Counted from the stretch's first letter, positions 36,742 to 46,894 are shown. The stretch is DNA of 61,924 nt from Bradyrhizobium sp. (GCF_027307225.1 NZ_DAHUXJ010000066.1:1-61924), one strand, 5' to 3'. Notes: generated from the sequence alone by a model not told the origin. Translations and numbers: made by a program.

Positions 36742-38337
36742 CTATTCCTGCTTGGTGGCCCAGTAGAACAGCACCTGGTTGTCGGCACGCTGGGTGATCT
36801 TTACTTTTTTCGAAACGCCCCAGGCCAGCGACTGCTGGTGCAGCGGGATATAGCCGTAATCCTTGATCCCGATCTCGAACGCCTGCTTGATCATCTCGTC
36901 GCGCTTGGCGGTGTCGGTCTCGACCAGAATCCTGTTGGCGAGCGCATCGAGTTCCTTGTTGCAATAGCCGCCGAGATTGGCTTCGCCACGGCTGGGCTCC
37001 TTGGGATCGTGGCAGCCCATGATATCGTAGAGCACGTTGTGGGAATCCATCGAGGCCGGCGTCCAGCCGAGCAGATAGAACGAGGTCTGATAGCCACCGG
37101 GCTTCAGCACCTTGCCGAAATACTGCGCCTTCGGCTGCGCCAGCAGGTTCACCTTGACGCCGATGCGCGCGAGCATACCGACCACGGCCTGACAGATGTC
37201 GGCATCGTTGATGTAACGGTCGTTGGGACAGTCCATCGTCACTTCGAAGCCGTCCGGATAGCCGGCGTCCACCATCAGCTTCTTCGCGGCCGCCGGGTCG
37301 GCCTTGGGCCGGATGAAATCCTTCGACAGCAGGAACAGCTGCGGAGCGATCATCAGCGCCGATGGGGTCGAGAGGCCGCGCATCACGCGCGTCTTGATCA
37401 GGTCGACATCGATCGCCTTGTAGAAGGCTTCGCGGACGCGGATATCCTTGAACGGATTCTTGCCCTTGATGTTGGAGTAGAGCAGTTCGTTTCGCTCCTG
37501 GTCCATGCCGAGGAAGATGGTGCGCACTTCCGGTCCGGTCAGGACGGTCGCGTTGCCGCCCGCATTCACGCGGGCAATATCCTGCGTCGGCACCGGCTCG
37601 ATCACGTCGACTTCGCCGGACAATAGCGCCGCGACGCGGGTCGAGGCGGAGGCGATCGGCGTGAAGATGATTTCCTTGATGTTGTGTTCGGGCTTGCCCC
37701 ACCAGTTCGGATTGACCTTGAACACGGTCTTCACGCCCGGCTGATGGCTTTCGATGCTGAATGGGCCGGTACCGTTTTCGTGCAGCGATGCGTAGCTTGG
37801 CGTGGTTGCGGAAGCCGGCGTCGGGGCGACGGAATTGTTTTCCTCGCACCATTTCTTGTCCATGATGAACCAGCCGTCCCACTGCGAAATCAGAATGGGA
37901 TTGGGCGCATCGAGTTTGACGTCGACCGTATAGTCGTCGACCTTGATGAACTTGGCGTCGGCCGGAACGTTGGTGAGGAAGTTCGAACCCTTGGCGCGGA
38001 CGCGCTCGGCGGAAAAGATCACGTCATCTGCGGTGAAGGGATCGCCGTTGTGGAATTTGACGCCCTTGCGCAGGTGGAAACGCCAGTGGGTCGGATCGAG
38101 AACTTCCCAGCTTTCCGCCAGCGCCGGAACGATCTTCAGATTCTTGTCACGCGTAACCAGCCCCTCATAGACGTGGGCATGATGGGCGATGGTCGTGGTT
38201 TCCTTGAGTGTATAGGGATCGAGCGATTTAAGCTCGCCCTGGTTGGCGTACCGTATGGTCTGGCTTGAGGCCGGCAGCGCAGTAAGGGCGAGGATCGAAA
38301 GGGTGGCCGTTGCAAGCAAGATCTGACGTAACGGCAT
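36742..38337 (-). CDS. Peptide ABC transporter substrate-binding protein, SBP_bac_5 family (importer 2)
   Basis: A 531-residue periplasmic receptor. The signal peptide ends near residue 26 (ALPASSQ) and the mature protein opens TIRYANQGELKSLDPYTLKE, typical of SBP_bac_5. It is the first gene of importer 2, so transcription probably starts in the 188-base divergent gap with the FAD oxidoreductase. It is not closely similar to the importer 1 receptor, so the ligand probably differs; what it is cannot be told. Confidence 0.9.
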   Translation of the reverse strand: MPLRQILLATATLSILALTALPASSQTIRYANQGELKSLDPYTLKETTTIAHHAHVYEGLVTRDKNLKIVPALAESWEVLDPTHWRFHLRKGVKFHNGDPFTADDVIFSAERVRAKGSNFLTNVPADAKFIKVDDYTVDVKLDAPNPILISQWDGWFIMDKKWCEENNSVAPTPASATTPSYASLHENGTGPFSIESHQPGVKTVFKVNPNWWGKPEHNIKEIIFTPIASASTRVAALLSGEVDVIEPVPTQDIARVNAGGNATVLTGPEVRTIFLGMDQERNELLYSNIKGKNPFKDIRVREAFYKAIDVDLIKTRVMRGLSTPSALMIAPQLFLLSKDFIRPKADPAAAKKLMVDAGYPDGFEVTMDCPNDRYINDADICQAVVGMLARIGVKVNLLAQPKAQYFGKVLKPGGYQTSFYLLGWTPASMDSHNVLYDIMGCHDPKEPSRGEANLGGYCNKELDALANRILVETDTAKRDEMIKQAFEIGIKDYGYIPLHQQSLAWGVSKKVKITQRADNQVLFYWATKQE

Positions 38338-38525
38338 TGGTGAACGCGCTCCGCGGTGGTGTACAAGTTCGGCGATGCAACAAATGACAATCGATCCATG
38401 TTGCCAGAGTTTGGCCGCCGCGCAAAGGCGATTTCCTCTGGCTGCAATGGTGTGCGGGTATCAGGTCCTGCCTAAGTCTAGCGCTGGCGGTTTTGTGGAG
38501 CCCGCCAATTCAATGGGAGTGATGA

Positions 38526-39767
38526 ATGGCGGAAGCAAAGGCCGACGTTCTTGTGCTGGGCGCAGGCATGGTGGGCGTCGGTGCGGCGCTGCACCTGCAA
38601 AAGCTCGGGAGCGACGTCATTCTGGTCGACCGGCACGAGCAGGCCGGCGAGGAGACCAGCTACGGCAATGCCGGGCTTATCGAGTGCGCCTCGGTGTTTC
38701 CGTACATGTTTCCGCGCGATTTCGGCCAGATCCTGCAATATGCGCTGAATCGTCTGCCGCAGGCGCGGTACCGCATTTCGGAATTGCCGGATTTCCTGCC
38801 CTGGATCATACGCTACTACCTGGCGTCTTCGCCAGCGCGGGTGAAGCACACCGCGATGGCCGTGCTGCCGCTGATCCAGAGAAGCCTCGTCGAGCACGAG
38901 GCGCTGATCGCGGAGGCCGGCGTTGGCGAACTGCTGCGCCGCAACGGCTGGCTCAAGCTGTTTCGTGTCGAGGCGAGCCTTGCGGCGGCGATGCGCGATG
39001 CCGAGCGCGCAAAGCAATATGGCGTTCCTACCGAAGTGCTCGATAGCAAATCGATCGCCGCGCGCGAGCCTCATCTGACCGGCGACTTTGCCGGGGCCAT
39101 CCATTTTCCGACCCCGGGCTTCATTGCCGATCCCGGGGCGCTCGCGAAAGCCTATGCGGAGTTGTTCGTCCGCAAAGGCGGACGCTTTGTGGTCGCGGAC
39201 GCGCGAACGCTGACGCAGGAAAGCGGCGGATGGCGCGTCAACGGGGCAGCCGCACGCGAGGTCGTCGTGGCGCTTGGCCCATGGTCCGACCAGATATTCG
39301 GCCCGCTCGGCTATTCGTTTCCGCTGGGCATCAAGCGCGGCTATCACCTGCACCTGAAACCGCGCGGCAACGCGGTGCTCAATCATCCGGTCCTGGATTC
39401 CGATCTCGGCTATTTGCTCGCGCCGATGAACCGGGGGATTCGACTGACGACGGGTGTGGAGTTTGCCCGGCGCGATGCGCCGCCAAGACCGACCCAGGTC
39501 GAGCAAGCGTTGCCGCGGGCACACGCGCTGTTCCCGTTGGGCGAGGCGGTTGACGCAAAGCCCTGGATGGGGTCACGGCCATGCCTGCCGGACATGCTGC
39601 CGGTGATCGGTAAGGCGCCGCGCCATGCGGGGCTCTGGTTCGATTTCGGTCATCAGCACCATGGGCTCACGCTCGGCCCCGTCGCGGGCCGTCTCCTGGC
39701 GGAAATGATGACGGGCGCGACGCCGTTCGCCGACCCCCGTCCATTTGCCGCCGACCGCTTTGGCTGA
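38526..39767 (+). CDS. FAD-dependent oxidoreductase, D-amino acid dehydrogenase (DadA)-like
   Basis: A 413-residue flavoenzyme of the DAO family. The FAD-binding motif is VLGAGMVGVGAALHL near residue 10, ASYGNAGL-like ETSYGNAGLIE follows, and the C-terminal FDFGHQHHGLTLGPVAGRL closes the FAD site. Such enzymes oxidise D-amino acids or related secondary amines and pass electrons to the respiratory chain. GGGAG lies 6 bases before the ATG. Divergence from the importer 2 operon suggests that it may process an imported amino compound or opine-like conjugate; this is inference. Confidence 0.85.
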   Translation: MAEAKADVLVLGAGMVGVGAALHLQKLGSDVILVDRHEQAGEETSYGNAGLIECASVFPYMFPRDFGQILQYALNRLPQARYRISELPDFLPWIIRYYLASSPARVKHTAMAVLPLIQRSLVEHEALIAEAGVGELLRRNGWLKLFRVEASLAAAMRDAERAKQYGVPTEVLDSKSIAAREPHLTGDFAGAIHFPTPGFIADPGALAKAYAELFVRKGGRFVVADARTLTQESGGWRVNGAAAREVVVALGPWSDQIFGPLGYSFPLGIKRGYHLHLKPRGNAVLNHPVLDSDLGYLLAPMNRGIRLTTGVEFARRDAPPRPTQVEQALPRAHALFPLGEAVDAKPWMGSRPCLPDMLPVIGKAPRHAGLWFDFGHQHHGLTLGPVAGRLLAEMMTGATPFADPRPFAADRFG

Positions 39768-39870
39768 TCACATCTTCCTTTCGCCTATCTGACGGCTTGC
39801 GTCCCGGCAGCCGTCGCGGTGATACTGGCATGACTGCACGGCGCTTTCGGATGTGATCACAGGAGCACCC

Positions 39871-40125
39871 ATGAAGGTTAACGTCGAAATCGACTGCACG
39901 CCGCAGGAGGCGCGGCAGTTTTTCGGGCTTCCGGACGTACAGCCGATGCAGACGGCGGTGATGGAAAAGCTCCAGAACCAGATGCTCGACAATATCCAGA
40001 AGGTCTCGCCCGAGGCCTTGATGCAAAGCTGGCTCTCGTTTGACCCGAAATTCGCGGAGCGGTTCAGTGACCTGTTTGCCGCCATGACGGGCCTTGGCGG
40101 CACGCGAACGCCCGACAAGAAATGA
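39871..40125 (+). CDS. Small conserved protein, DUF6489-like
   Basis: An 84-residue protein opening MKVNVEIDCTPQEARQFFGL, then helices with a repeated Met/Gln-rich pattern. I recall this N-terminal pattern as DUF6489, which has no known function. AGGAG lies 6 bases before ATG 39871; a GTG at 39853 would add 6 residues. Its stop overlaps the start of the hydrolase (ATGA), so the two are coupled and probably act together near the granule or membrane. Confidence 0.75.
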   Translation: MKVNVEIDCTPQEARQFFGLPDVQPMQTAVMEKLQNQMLDNIQKVSPEALMQSWLSFDPKFAERFSDLFAAMTGLGGTRTPDKK

Positions 40126-40919
40126 TGTCGCCCGACGGAGGCGAACGGCCGGCAAGGTCGCTTCGCGCGCCGGGCCTCGGTATGCTTCTCGCCGAGATGC
40201 GCGGCATCTTCGAGTTCAACGCCAGCCTGATGACCGCGCCGTTCCTGCTGCGTGCGCCGAGAGGGGACGGCCATCCGGTGCTGGCCTTGCCGGGCTTTCT
40301 CGCCGGCGATCTCTCGATGGCGCCGCTGCGCCGCTATCTGACCGAACTCGGATACGAAGCTCATGCCTGGCAGATGGGCCGAAACCTCGGCGGCATGACG
40401 CGCCTGCGTGCTGCCTTGCGCGATCGGCTTGCCGAGATCCACGCGAGTTCCGGCCGCAAGGTCTCTGTCGTCGGCTGGAGCCTGGGTGGCGTCTATGCGC
40501 GCGACCTTGCGCTCAGCGCACCCGAGATGGTGCGCTATGTGGTGACGCTGGGAAGCCCGTTTGCCAACGACGTACGGGCAACGAATGCGACCCGGCTCTA
40601 TGAGGCGCTGTCGGGCGAGGTGGTCGGCGACGATCCCGAATTTCTTCAGGCGATCGGCGGTGACCTGCCTGTTCCGACGACCTCGATTTTTTCGCGCGCC
40701 GACGGTGTGGTCAACTGGCATACCTGTTTGCTGCGCCCCTCAGTCGCAGCCGAGAATGTCGAGGTCTATCTCGCGAGCCACGTCGGGCTTGGTGTCAACC
40801 CCGCGGTATTGTGGGCAGTAGCGGACCGTCTGGCCCAGCACGAAGGTCAATTCAGCCAATTTGACCGATCCGGACCCTTTGCCATTGCATATGCGCCGCG
40901 AGAGCGGGCACAATCCTGA
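40122..40919 (+). CDS. Alpha/beta hydrolase (lipase/esterase-like), paralogue 1
   Basis: A 265-residue alpha/beta hydrolase. The nucleophile elbow is GWSLGG with Ser120; the acid is probably Asp in SRADGVVNW and the base His in ASHVGLG. It is clearly paralogous to the protein at 51607: both have GDGHPVL.LPG, GRKVS.VGWSLGG and TLGSPFA..., ATNA. Neighbours are the DUF6489 gene (overlapping) and the WS/DGAT acyltransferase. A role in turning over storage lipid is inferred. Confidence 0.82.
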   Translation: MMSPDGGERPARSLRAPGLGMLLAEMRGIFEFNASLMTAPFLLRAPRGDGHPVLALPGFLAGDLSMAPLRRYLTELGYEAHAWQMGRNLGGMTRLRAALRDRLAEIHASSGRKVSVVGWSLGGVYARDLALSAPEMVRYVVTLGSPFANDVRATNATRLYEALSGEVVGDDPEFLQAIGGDLPVPTTSIFSRADGVVNWHTCLLRPSVAAENVEVYLASHVGLGVNPAVLWAVADRLAQHEGQFSQFDRSGPFAIAYAPRERAQS

Positions 40920-40986
40920 CTAGCGGCCCGGTTTAAGGGACTGTGCGCCACCCTAGGTGCAGCATAACTTTTCGCGGGAGGAGCCT

Positions 40987-42537
40987 ATGAGTGACGCCAG
41001 GAAACTGTCGGCCATGGATGCGTCGTTTCTCTATCTGGAAACGCCGGAAATGCCGATGCATGTCGGCAGCATGGCGATCTTCCGGCTGCCGGAAGACTAC
41101 AAGGGCGACTTCTTCGAAGACTTCAAGGCGATGATCGCCTCGCGCCTGCACGTCGCGCCGATCCTGAAAGCACGTCTGGAAAAAGCGCCGCTCGACATCG
41201 ATCATCCGTCATGGGTCGAGGATGACCAGTTCGACATCGACCGCCACATCTTCCGCGGCAGCCTGCCGGCGCCGCACGACCGCGCGACGCTCGAGCGCAT
41301 CGTCGGCTGGATGCACGCCAAGCTGCTCAACCGCGCGCGTCCGCTCTGGGAGTTCTATGTCTTCGAGGGCATGAAGGACAACGAGATCGGGCTCTATTCC
41401 AAGATGCACCATGCCTGCATCGACGGCGGAGCCGGAGCCGCGCTGACCAACATGATCTACGACGTGACACCGGTGCCGCGGAAAATCGAGCCGCCGACCG
41501 AGCGCGCGAAAGTTGGGCAGGAGCCGCGCGATATCGCGGCCAATCTTCTGGATTCCTATCAGCAGCTTTGGCGGGAGCCGTTCGGCGCTTCCGGTGCGGC
41601 AAAGGGCATTGAGCTGCCGCGCTCCGGCAAGAGCGACCTCGGCTCGATCCTGTTCGACAATGCGATGTTCCAGATCGAAAATGCGGTAAAGTTTGCCGGC
41701 AATGTTCCGACCCTGCTCAAAAGCGTGTCGGAAGTGGTCGGAAAGATCGCCGATCCCCGGTCGCGCGACAGCATTGCCAGCATGATGTCGCCGCCGACCA
41801 TCCTCAACAAACAGATCTCGTCGGAGCGCAGCTTTGCCGGCGTCTCCATTCCGCTGTCCCGCGCCAAGGCGGTTGCGAAAGCGGCCGGCGGCAAGCTCAA
41901 CGATGTCGTTCTGGCGATCTCGAGCAGCGTGGTCCGACGCTATCTCGTGGAGCGCGGCGCGTTACCGTCGAAATCGATGACGGCCGGTGTGCCGATTTCG
42001 CTGCGCGAGGAGGGCAATACCGACGCCAACAACCAGGTGTTCGGCATGATCTGCTCGATTGCAACCAACGTCGAGGATCCCAAAACGCGGCTTGAGACGA
42101 TCATTGCACAATCCACCAAGTCAAAGGAGATGTCGCATCCGCTGCGTGCCTTGATGCCGCAGATCCAGAATGTCTCGATGCTGGGCGCGCCGATTTTCGT
42201 CCAGATTCTCTCGCTGCTCTATAGCCGCTCAAGTCTCTCCGACGTGCTGCCGCCGGCGGCCAATATCACGGTGTCGAACGTTCCCGGACCGCGCCAGACG
42301 CTTTATGCTGCGGGCGCTGAATTGCTGCACATCTTCCCGGTGTCGATATCGACCCATGGCCTCGCGCTGAACATCACCGTGCAAAGCTACCGCGATCAAC
42401 TCGACTTCGGCTTTATCGCGGGAGCCAACATCATTCCGCATGTGCAGGTGCTGTGCGACATGGTGCCGGAGGAGTTTTCGGCGCTTGAGGCCGCCTTTGC
42501 GCCGCGGCCGGCCGATGTGAAGCCCGCGGCCGAGTAG
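40987..42537 (+). CDS. Wax ester synthase/diacylglycerol acyltransferase (WS/DGAT)
   Basis: A 516-residue acyl-CoA acyltransferase. The catalytic HHxxxDG motif is HHACIDG (His141-His142, Asp146), after the typical opening LSAMDASFLYLETPEMPMHVG. The C-terminal domain contains SNVPGPRQTLY and the ISTHGLALNITVQSY region. It joins an acyl-CoA to a fatty alcohol or diacylglycerol, making wax ester or triacylglycerol. GGGAGGAG just upstream fixes the start at 40987 rather than 40957. Such enzymes are less common in rhizobia than PHB synthesis, and both occur in this window. Confidence 0.92.
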   Translation: MSDARKLSAMDASFLYLETPEMPMHVGSMAIFRLPEDYKGDFFEDFKAMIASRLHVAPILKARLEKAPLDIDHPSWVEDDQFDIDRHIFRGSLPAPHDRATLERIVGWMHAKLLNRARPLWEFYVFEGMKDNEIGLYSKMHHACIDGGAGAALTNMIYDVTPVPRKIEPPTERAKVGQEPRDIAANLLDSYQQLWREPFGASGAAKGIELPRSGKSDLGSILFDNAMFQIENAVKFAGNVPTLLKSVSEVVGKIADPRSRDSIASMMSPPTILNKQISSERSFAGVSIPLSRAKAVAKAAGGKLNDVVLAISSSVVRRYLVERGALPSKSMTAGVPISLREEGNTDANNQVFGMICSIATNVEDPKTRLETIIAQSTKSKEMSHPLRALMPQIQNVSMLGAPIFVQILSLLYSRSSLSDVLPPAANITVSNVPGPRQTLYAAGAELLHIFPVSISTHGLALNITVQSYRDQLDFGFIAGANIIPHVQVLCDMVPEEFSALEAAFAPRPADVKPAAE

Positions 42538-42546
42538 GGACAAGCC

Positions 42547-43542
42547 ATGATCGAAATGCCCCCGCTGCAATATGCGGACGTCAACGGGATTCGGATGGGC
42601 TTCTACGAAGCGGGTCCGAAAACCGATCGCCCGCCGATGATCCTGTGTCACGGCTGGCCGGAGATCGCGTTCTCCTGGCGTCATCAGATCAAGGCGCTAA
42701 GCGGGGCCGGCATTCGCGTGATCGCACCCGACCAGCGCGGCTATGGCGCGACCGACCGGCCGGAGCCCGTCGAGGCCTACGACATGGAGCATTTGACCGG
42801 CGACCTCGTCGGCTTGCTCGATCATCTGAAAATCGACAAGGCGATCTTCGTCGGCCACGACTGGGGCGGCTTTGTCGTCTGGCGGATGGCGTTGTCGCAT
42901 CGCGACCGCGTTGCAGGTGTCGTAGGCGTCAACACGCCGCATTGGCCTCGCGCGCCGGCCGATCCGATCGAACTGATGCGCCATCGCTTCGGTGACAGCA
43001 TGTATATTGTCCAGTTTCAGGACCCCGCGCGCGAGCCGGACCGAATATTCGGCAGCCGGGTGGAGCAAACCTTCGACGCCTTCATGCGCAAGCCGCTGCC
43101 ACGCGGCGACGACGCGTCGACAGAACCGCCAACCGCGGGCATCGGGGCGTCGCCGAAACTCAATCTGGCGTTTCCGCAAATGATCGCGACCTACGACGCC
43201 AGATACGATCCGCGCACGCCGATCCTGTCTGCGGACGAAAAGAAGGTCTTTGTCGATACCTTCACCAGGACCGGCTTCACCGGCGGTATCAACTGGTATC
43301 GCAATTTCTCGCGCAACTGGCAACGCTCAGAAGGTCTCGATCACACGGTTCGGGTACCGTCGCTGATGATCATGGCCGAGAACGATGCGGTGCTGCCGCC
43401 GTCAGCGACCGACGGCATGGAGAAAGTCGTGCCTGACCTGGAGAAGTATCTGGTGCGCGGTAGCGGGCACTGGACGCAACAGGAAAAGCCGCAGGAGGTC
43501 AGCGCCAAGCTGATCGAATGGCGACGGAAGCGGTTTGGTTGA
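42547..43542 (+). CDS. Epoxide hydrolase (alpha/beta hydrolase)
   Basis: A 331-residue epoxide hydrolase. HGWPE gives the oxyanion motif, the nucleophile is Asp105 in GHDWGG, a ring-opening Tyr lies in GGINWYRN, the acid is in AENDAVLPP and the base His in GSGHWTQQE. It opens epoxides to diols by an alkyl-enzyme ester. It begins 9 bases after the WS/DGAT stop and lies directly upstream of the CYP102 fusion, which could make fatty-acid epoxides or hydroxy acids. Confidence 0.92.
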   Translation: MIEMPPLQYADVNGIRMGFYEAGPKTDRPPMILCHGWPEIAFSWRHQIKALSGAGIRVIAPDQRGYGATDRPEPVEAYDMEHLTGDLVGLLDHLKIDKAIFVGHDWGGFVVWRMALSHRDRVAGVVGVNTPHWPRAPADPIELMRHRFGDSMYIVQFQDPAREPDRIFGSRVEQTFDAFMRKPLPRGDDASTEPPTAGIGASPKLNLAFPQMIATYDARYDPRTPILSADEKKVFVDTFTRTGFTGGINWYRNFSRNWQRSEGLDHTVRVPSLMIMAENDAVLPPSATDGMEKVVPDLEKYLVRGSGHWTQQEKPQEVSAKLIEWRRKRFG

Positions 43543-43552
43543 CGACGCAGTC

Positions 43553-43632
43553 GTCATTCCGGAGCGATGCGGAGCATCGAATCCGGAATCTCGAGATTCC
43601 GAGTCTGGTCCTTCGGACCATCCCGGAATGAC
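43553..43632. repeat. Clover-type palindromic repeat
   Basis: Outer arms GTCATTCCGG and CCGGAATGAC enclose three small hairpins: CGATGC-GGA-GCATCG, GGAATCTCGAGATTCC and TGGTCC-TTC-GGACCA. The whole could fold as a four-way cruciform or a three-leaf RNA. It is a known style of Bradyrhizobium intergenic repeat. It lies between the epoxide hydrolase and CYP102 genes, 24 bases before the latter. Confidence 0.85.
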
Positions 43633-43656
43633 CGAGCAAGGAAAGGCAATTTCAAG

Positions 43657-46600
43657 ATGGCGTCGAAGAACAGGCTGAGCCCGATCCCGCACCCGCCGAC
43701 CAAGCCGGTGGTCGGCAACATGCTGTCGCTGGATTCGACCGCGCCGGTGCAAAATCTGGCGCGGCTCACCAAGGAGTTGGGACCGATCTTCTGGCTCGAC
43801 ATGATGGGTGCGCCGATCGTCATCGTCTCCGGGCATGACCTGGTTGATGAGCTCAGCGACGAGAAGCGGTTCGACAAGGCGGTGCGCGGGCCGCTCCGGC
43901 GCGTCCGCGCGATTGCTGGCGACGGACTTTTCACCGCGGACACCACGGAGCCGAACTGGACCAAGGCGCACAACATCCTGCTGCAGCCGTTCGGCAACCG
44001 CGCCATGCAGTCTTATCACCCGAGCATGGTCGATATCGCCGAGCAGCTCGTGAAAAAATGGCAGCGGCTCAACGCCGACGACGAGATCGACGTTGTCCAC
44101 GACATGACCGCACTGACACTCGACACCATCGGTCTTTGCGGGTTCGACTACCGCTTCAATTCGTTCTACCGCCGCGACTACCATCCGTTTGTCGAGTCGC
44201 TGGTGCGCTCGCTCGAAACCATCATGATGATCCGCGGGCTACCGCTGGAAAACTTGTGGATGCAGAAGCGGCGGCGCGATCTCTCCAGCGACGTCGACTT
44301 CATGAACAAGATGGTGGACGAGATCGTTGCCGAGCGCCGGCAGAACACGGCGGCTGCCGACGACAAGAAGGACATGCTTGCGGCGATGATGACCGGCGTC
44401 GACCGCGTCACCGGCACGCAACTCGACGACGTCAACATCCGCTACCAGATCAATACGTTTCTGATTGCGGGTCACGAGACCACGAGCGGGTTGTTGTCCT
44501 GCACGATCTACGCGCTGCTGAAACACCCGGAGGTGCTGAAGAAGGCCTATGAAGAGGTCGATCGGGTGCTAGGGCCCGATATCAGTGCAAAACCCACCTA
44601 TCAGCAGGTGCGACAGCTCACCTATATCACGCAGATTCTGAAAGAAGCCTTGCGGATGTGGCCGCCGGCGCCGGCCTATGGCATTTCGCCGCTGAATGAC
44701 GAGGTGATCGGCGGCAAATACAGGCTCAAGAAGAACACCTTCATCACGGTGCTGGTGTTGGCGCTGCATCGCGATCCCTCGGTCTGGGGGCCTAATCCGG
44801 ATGTGTTCAATCCGGAGAATTTTTCGCGCGAGGCGGAAGCCGCGCGCCCCGCCAACGCATGGAAGCCATTCGGTAACGGCCAGCGGGCCTGTATCGGCCG
44901 CGGTTTTGCGATGCATGAGGCGGCACTGGCGATCGGCATGATCCTGCAACGCTTCAAGCTTATCGATGTGCATCGCTACCAGATGCATCTGAAGGAAACG
45001 CTAACCATCAAGCCGGACGGTTTCAAGATCAAGGTGCGCCCGCGAACCGATCAGGAGCGGAGCAATTTTGCCGAAGCTGCCGCCGCGACACCGGCGGCGA
45101 ACACGGCTGGGCAGCGCGCACGGACGCGCCCCGGCCACAACACGCCACTGCTCGTGCTTTATGGGTCGAATCTCGGCACTGCCGAAGAACTCGCCACGCG
45201 CGTCGCGGATCTGGCCGAGATCAACGGATTCGCGACCACGCTCGCTCCGCTCGACGATTATGTCGGTAAATTGCCGACGCAAGGCGGCGCTCTGATTTTC
45301 TGCGCGTCGTATAATGGCGCGCCGCCGGACAACGCCACCCAATTCGTTCAATGGCTCGGCGGCGAGTTGCCAAAGGACGCATTTGCCAAGTTGCGCTATG
45401 CCGTATTCGGTTGCGGCAATAGCGATTGGGCCGCGACCTATCAGTCGATTCCGCGGCGCATCGACGAGCGGCTGGCCGCCCATGGTGGCAAAAGCGTGTA
45501 CTCGCGTGGCGAGGGAGATGCCCGCAGCGACCTCGACGGACAGTTCGAGCAATGGTTTGCGAAAGCCGCGCCCCAGGCGGTGAAAGAGTTCGGTGTCGAC
45601 TCCAGCTTCACCCGCACCGCCGATGACGATCCGCTTTATGCGATCGAGCCTGTCGCGGCCGCTGCCATCAATACCATCGTCACACAGGGCGGCGCGGTGC
45701 CGATGAAGGTGCTGGCGAACGACGAATTGCAAAACAAATCGGGTGCCAACCTTTCGGAGCGGTCGACCCGTCATACCGAGGTGCAGTTGCCGTCCGGCGC
45801 CGCCTATCGCGTCGGCGATCATTTGAGCGTCGTGCCGCGCAACGATCCGACGCTGGTCGATGCGGTTGCGCGCCGCTTCGGCTTCCAGCCGGCCGATCAG
45901 ATCCGCCTGCAAGTCGCGGAAGGCCGCCGTGCGCAGTTGCCGATCGGCGATGCGATATCGGTGGGCCGGCTGCTGACGGAATTCGTCGAATTGCAGCAGG
46001 TCGCGACCCGCAAGCAAATCCAGACCATGTCCGAACACACGCGTTGTCCCGTCACCAAGCCGAAACTTGCGGCTTTCGCAGCCGATGATGAGACTTCCGC
46101 CCAACGCTACCGGGTCGAGGTGCTCGACAAGCGAAAATCCCTGTTTGACTTGCTTGAGGAATATCCGGCCTGCGAACTGCCGTTTCACATCTACCTTGAA
46201 ATGCTTTCGCTGCTGGCGCCGCGCTATTACTCGATCTCGTCGTCGCCTTCGACCGATCCCACGCGTTGCAGTGTGACCGTCGGCGTGGTGGAGGCGCCCG
46301 CAAGCTCCGGACGCGGGATCTACAAGGGGGTCTGCTCAAATTATCTGGCGCGGCGGCGCACCGGCGACACGATCCATGCGACGTTGCGCGAAACCAAGGC
46401 GGGCTTTCGCCTGCCGGCCGATTCGAGCGTGCCCGTCATCATGATCGGTCCCGGCACGGGACTGGCGCCGTTCCGCGGGTTTTTGCAAGAGCGCGCCGCA
46501 CTAAAGGCGAAGGGCGCTGCGCTCGGTCCCGCCATGCTGTTCTTTGGCTGCCGCCATCCGGAGCAGGATTTTCTTTATGCCGACGAGTTGAAGGGCTTTG

Positions 46601-46890
46601 AGGCCGACGGCATTACCGAACTCTACACCGCTTTCTCACGCGGCGACGGCCCCAAGACCTATGTGCAAAACCTGATCGCGGCCGAGAAGGATCGCGTCTG
46701 GGTGCTGATCGAGAAGGGCGCGATCGTCTATGTCTGCGGCGACGGCAGCAAGATGGAGCCAGACGTCAAGGCGACGCTGATGTCGATCTATCGCGACAAG
46801 AGCGGCACCGACCCGAATGCCGCGGCGCGCTGGATCGACGATCTCGGCACGAAGAATCGTTACGTGCTCGACGTCTGGGCGGGCGGCTGA
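43657..46890 (+). CDS. Self-sufficient cytochrome P450/NADPH-P450 reductase fusion, CYP102A-like
   Basis: A 1077-residue P450BM3-type fusion. The P450 domain (about 1-470) has FLIAGHETTSGLL and haem loop FGNGQRACIG with Cys412. The FMN domain follows (LLVLYGSNLGTAEELA near 490), then the FAD/NADPH part with YYSISSSP, GTGLAPFRGFLQER and YVCGDGSKMEPDV, ending DVWAGG. It hydroxylates or epoxidises medium and long fatty acids using NADPH without partners. ATG 43657 is preferred: the frame runs back to 43567 only through the clover repeat. Upstream epoxide hydrolase and acyltransferase point to fatty-acid metabolism. Confidence 0.95.
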   Translation: MASKNRLSPIPHPPTKPVVGNMLSLDSTAPVQNLARLTKELGPIFWLDMMGAPIVIVSGHDLVDELSDEKRFDKAVRGPLRRVRAIAGDGLFTADTTEPNWTKAHNILLQPFGNRAMQSYHPSMVDIAEQLVKKWQRLNADDEIDVVHDMTALTLDTIGLCGFDYRFNSFYRRDYHPFVESLVRSLETIMMIRGLPLENLWMQKRRRDLSSDVDFMNKMVDEIVAERRQNTAAADDKKDMLAAMMTGVDRVTGTQLDDVNIRYQINTFLIAGHETTSGLLSCTIYALLKHPEVLKKAYEEVDRVLGPDISAKPTYQQVRQLTYITQILKEALRMWPPAPAYGISPLNDEVIGGKYRLKKNTFITVLVLALHRDPSVWGPNPDVFNPENFSREAEAARPANAWKPFGNGQRACIGRGFAMHEAALAIGMILQRFKLIDVHRYQMHLKETLTIKPDGFKIKVRPRTDQERSNFAEAAAATPAANTAGQRARTRPGHNTPLLVLYGSNLGTAEELATRVADLAEINGFATTLAPLDDYVGKLPTQGGALIFCASYNGAPPDNATQFVQWLGGELPKDAFAKLRYAVFGCGNSDWAATYQSIPRRIDERLAAHGGKSVYSRGEGDARSDLDGQFEQWFAKAAPQAVKEFGVDSSFTRTADDDPLYAIEPVAAAAINTIVTQGGAVPMKVLANDELQNKSGANLSERSTRHTEVQLPSGAAYRVGDHLSVVPRNDPTLVDAVARRFGFQPADQIRLQVAEGRRAQLPIGDAISVGRLLTEFVELQQVATRKQIQTMSEHTRCPVTKPKLAAFAADDETSAQRYRVEVLDKRKSLFDLLEEYPACELPFHIYLEMLSLLAPRYYSISSSPSTDPTRCSVTVGVVEAPASSGRGIYKGVCSNYLARRRTGDTIHATLRETKAGFRLPADSSVPVIMIGPGTGLAPFRGFLQERAALKAKGAALGPAMLFFGCRHPEQDFLYADELKGFEADGITELYTAFSRGDGPKTYVQNLIAAEKDRVWVLIEKGAIVYVCGDGSKMEPDVKATLMSIYRDKSGTDPNAAARWIDDLGTKNRYVLDVWAGG

Positions 46891-46894
46891 CGCG

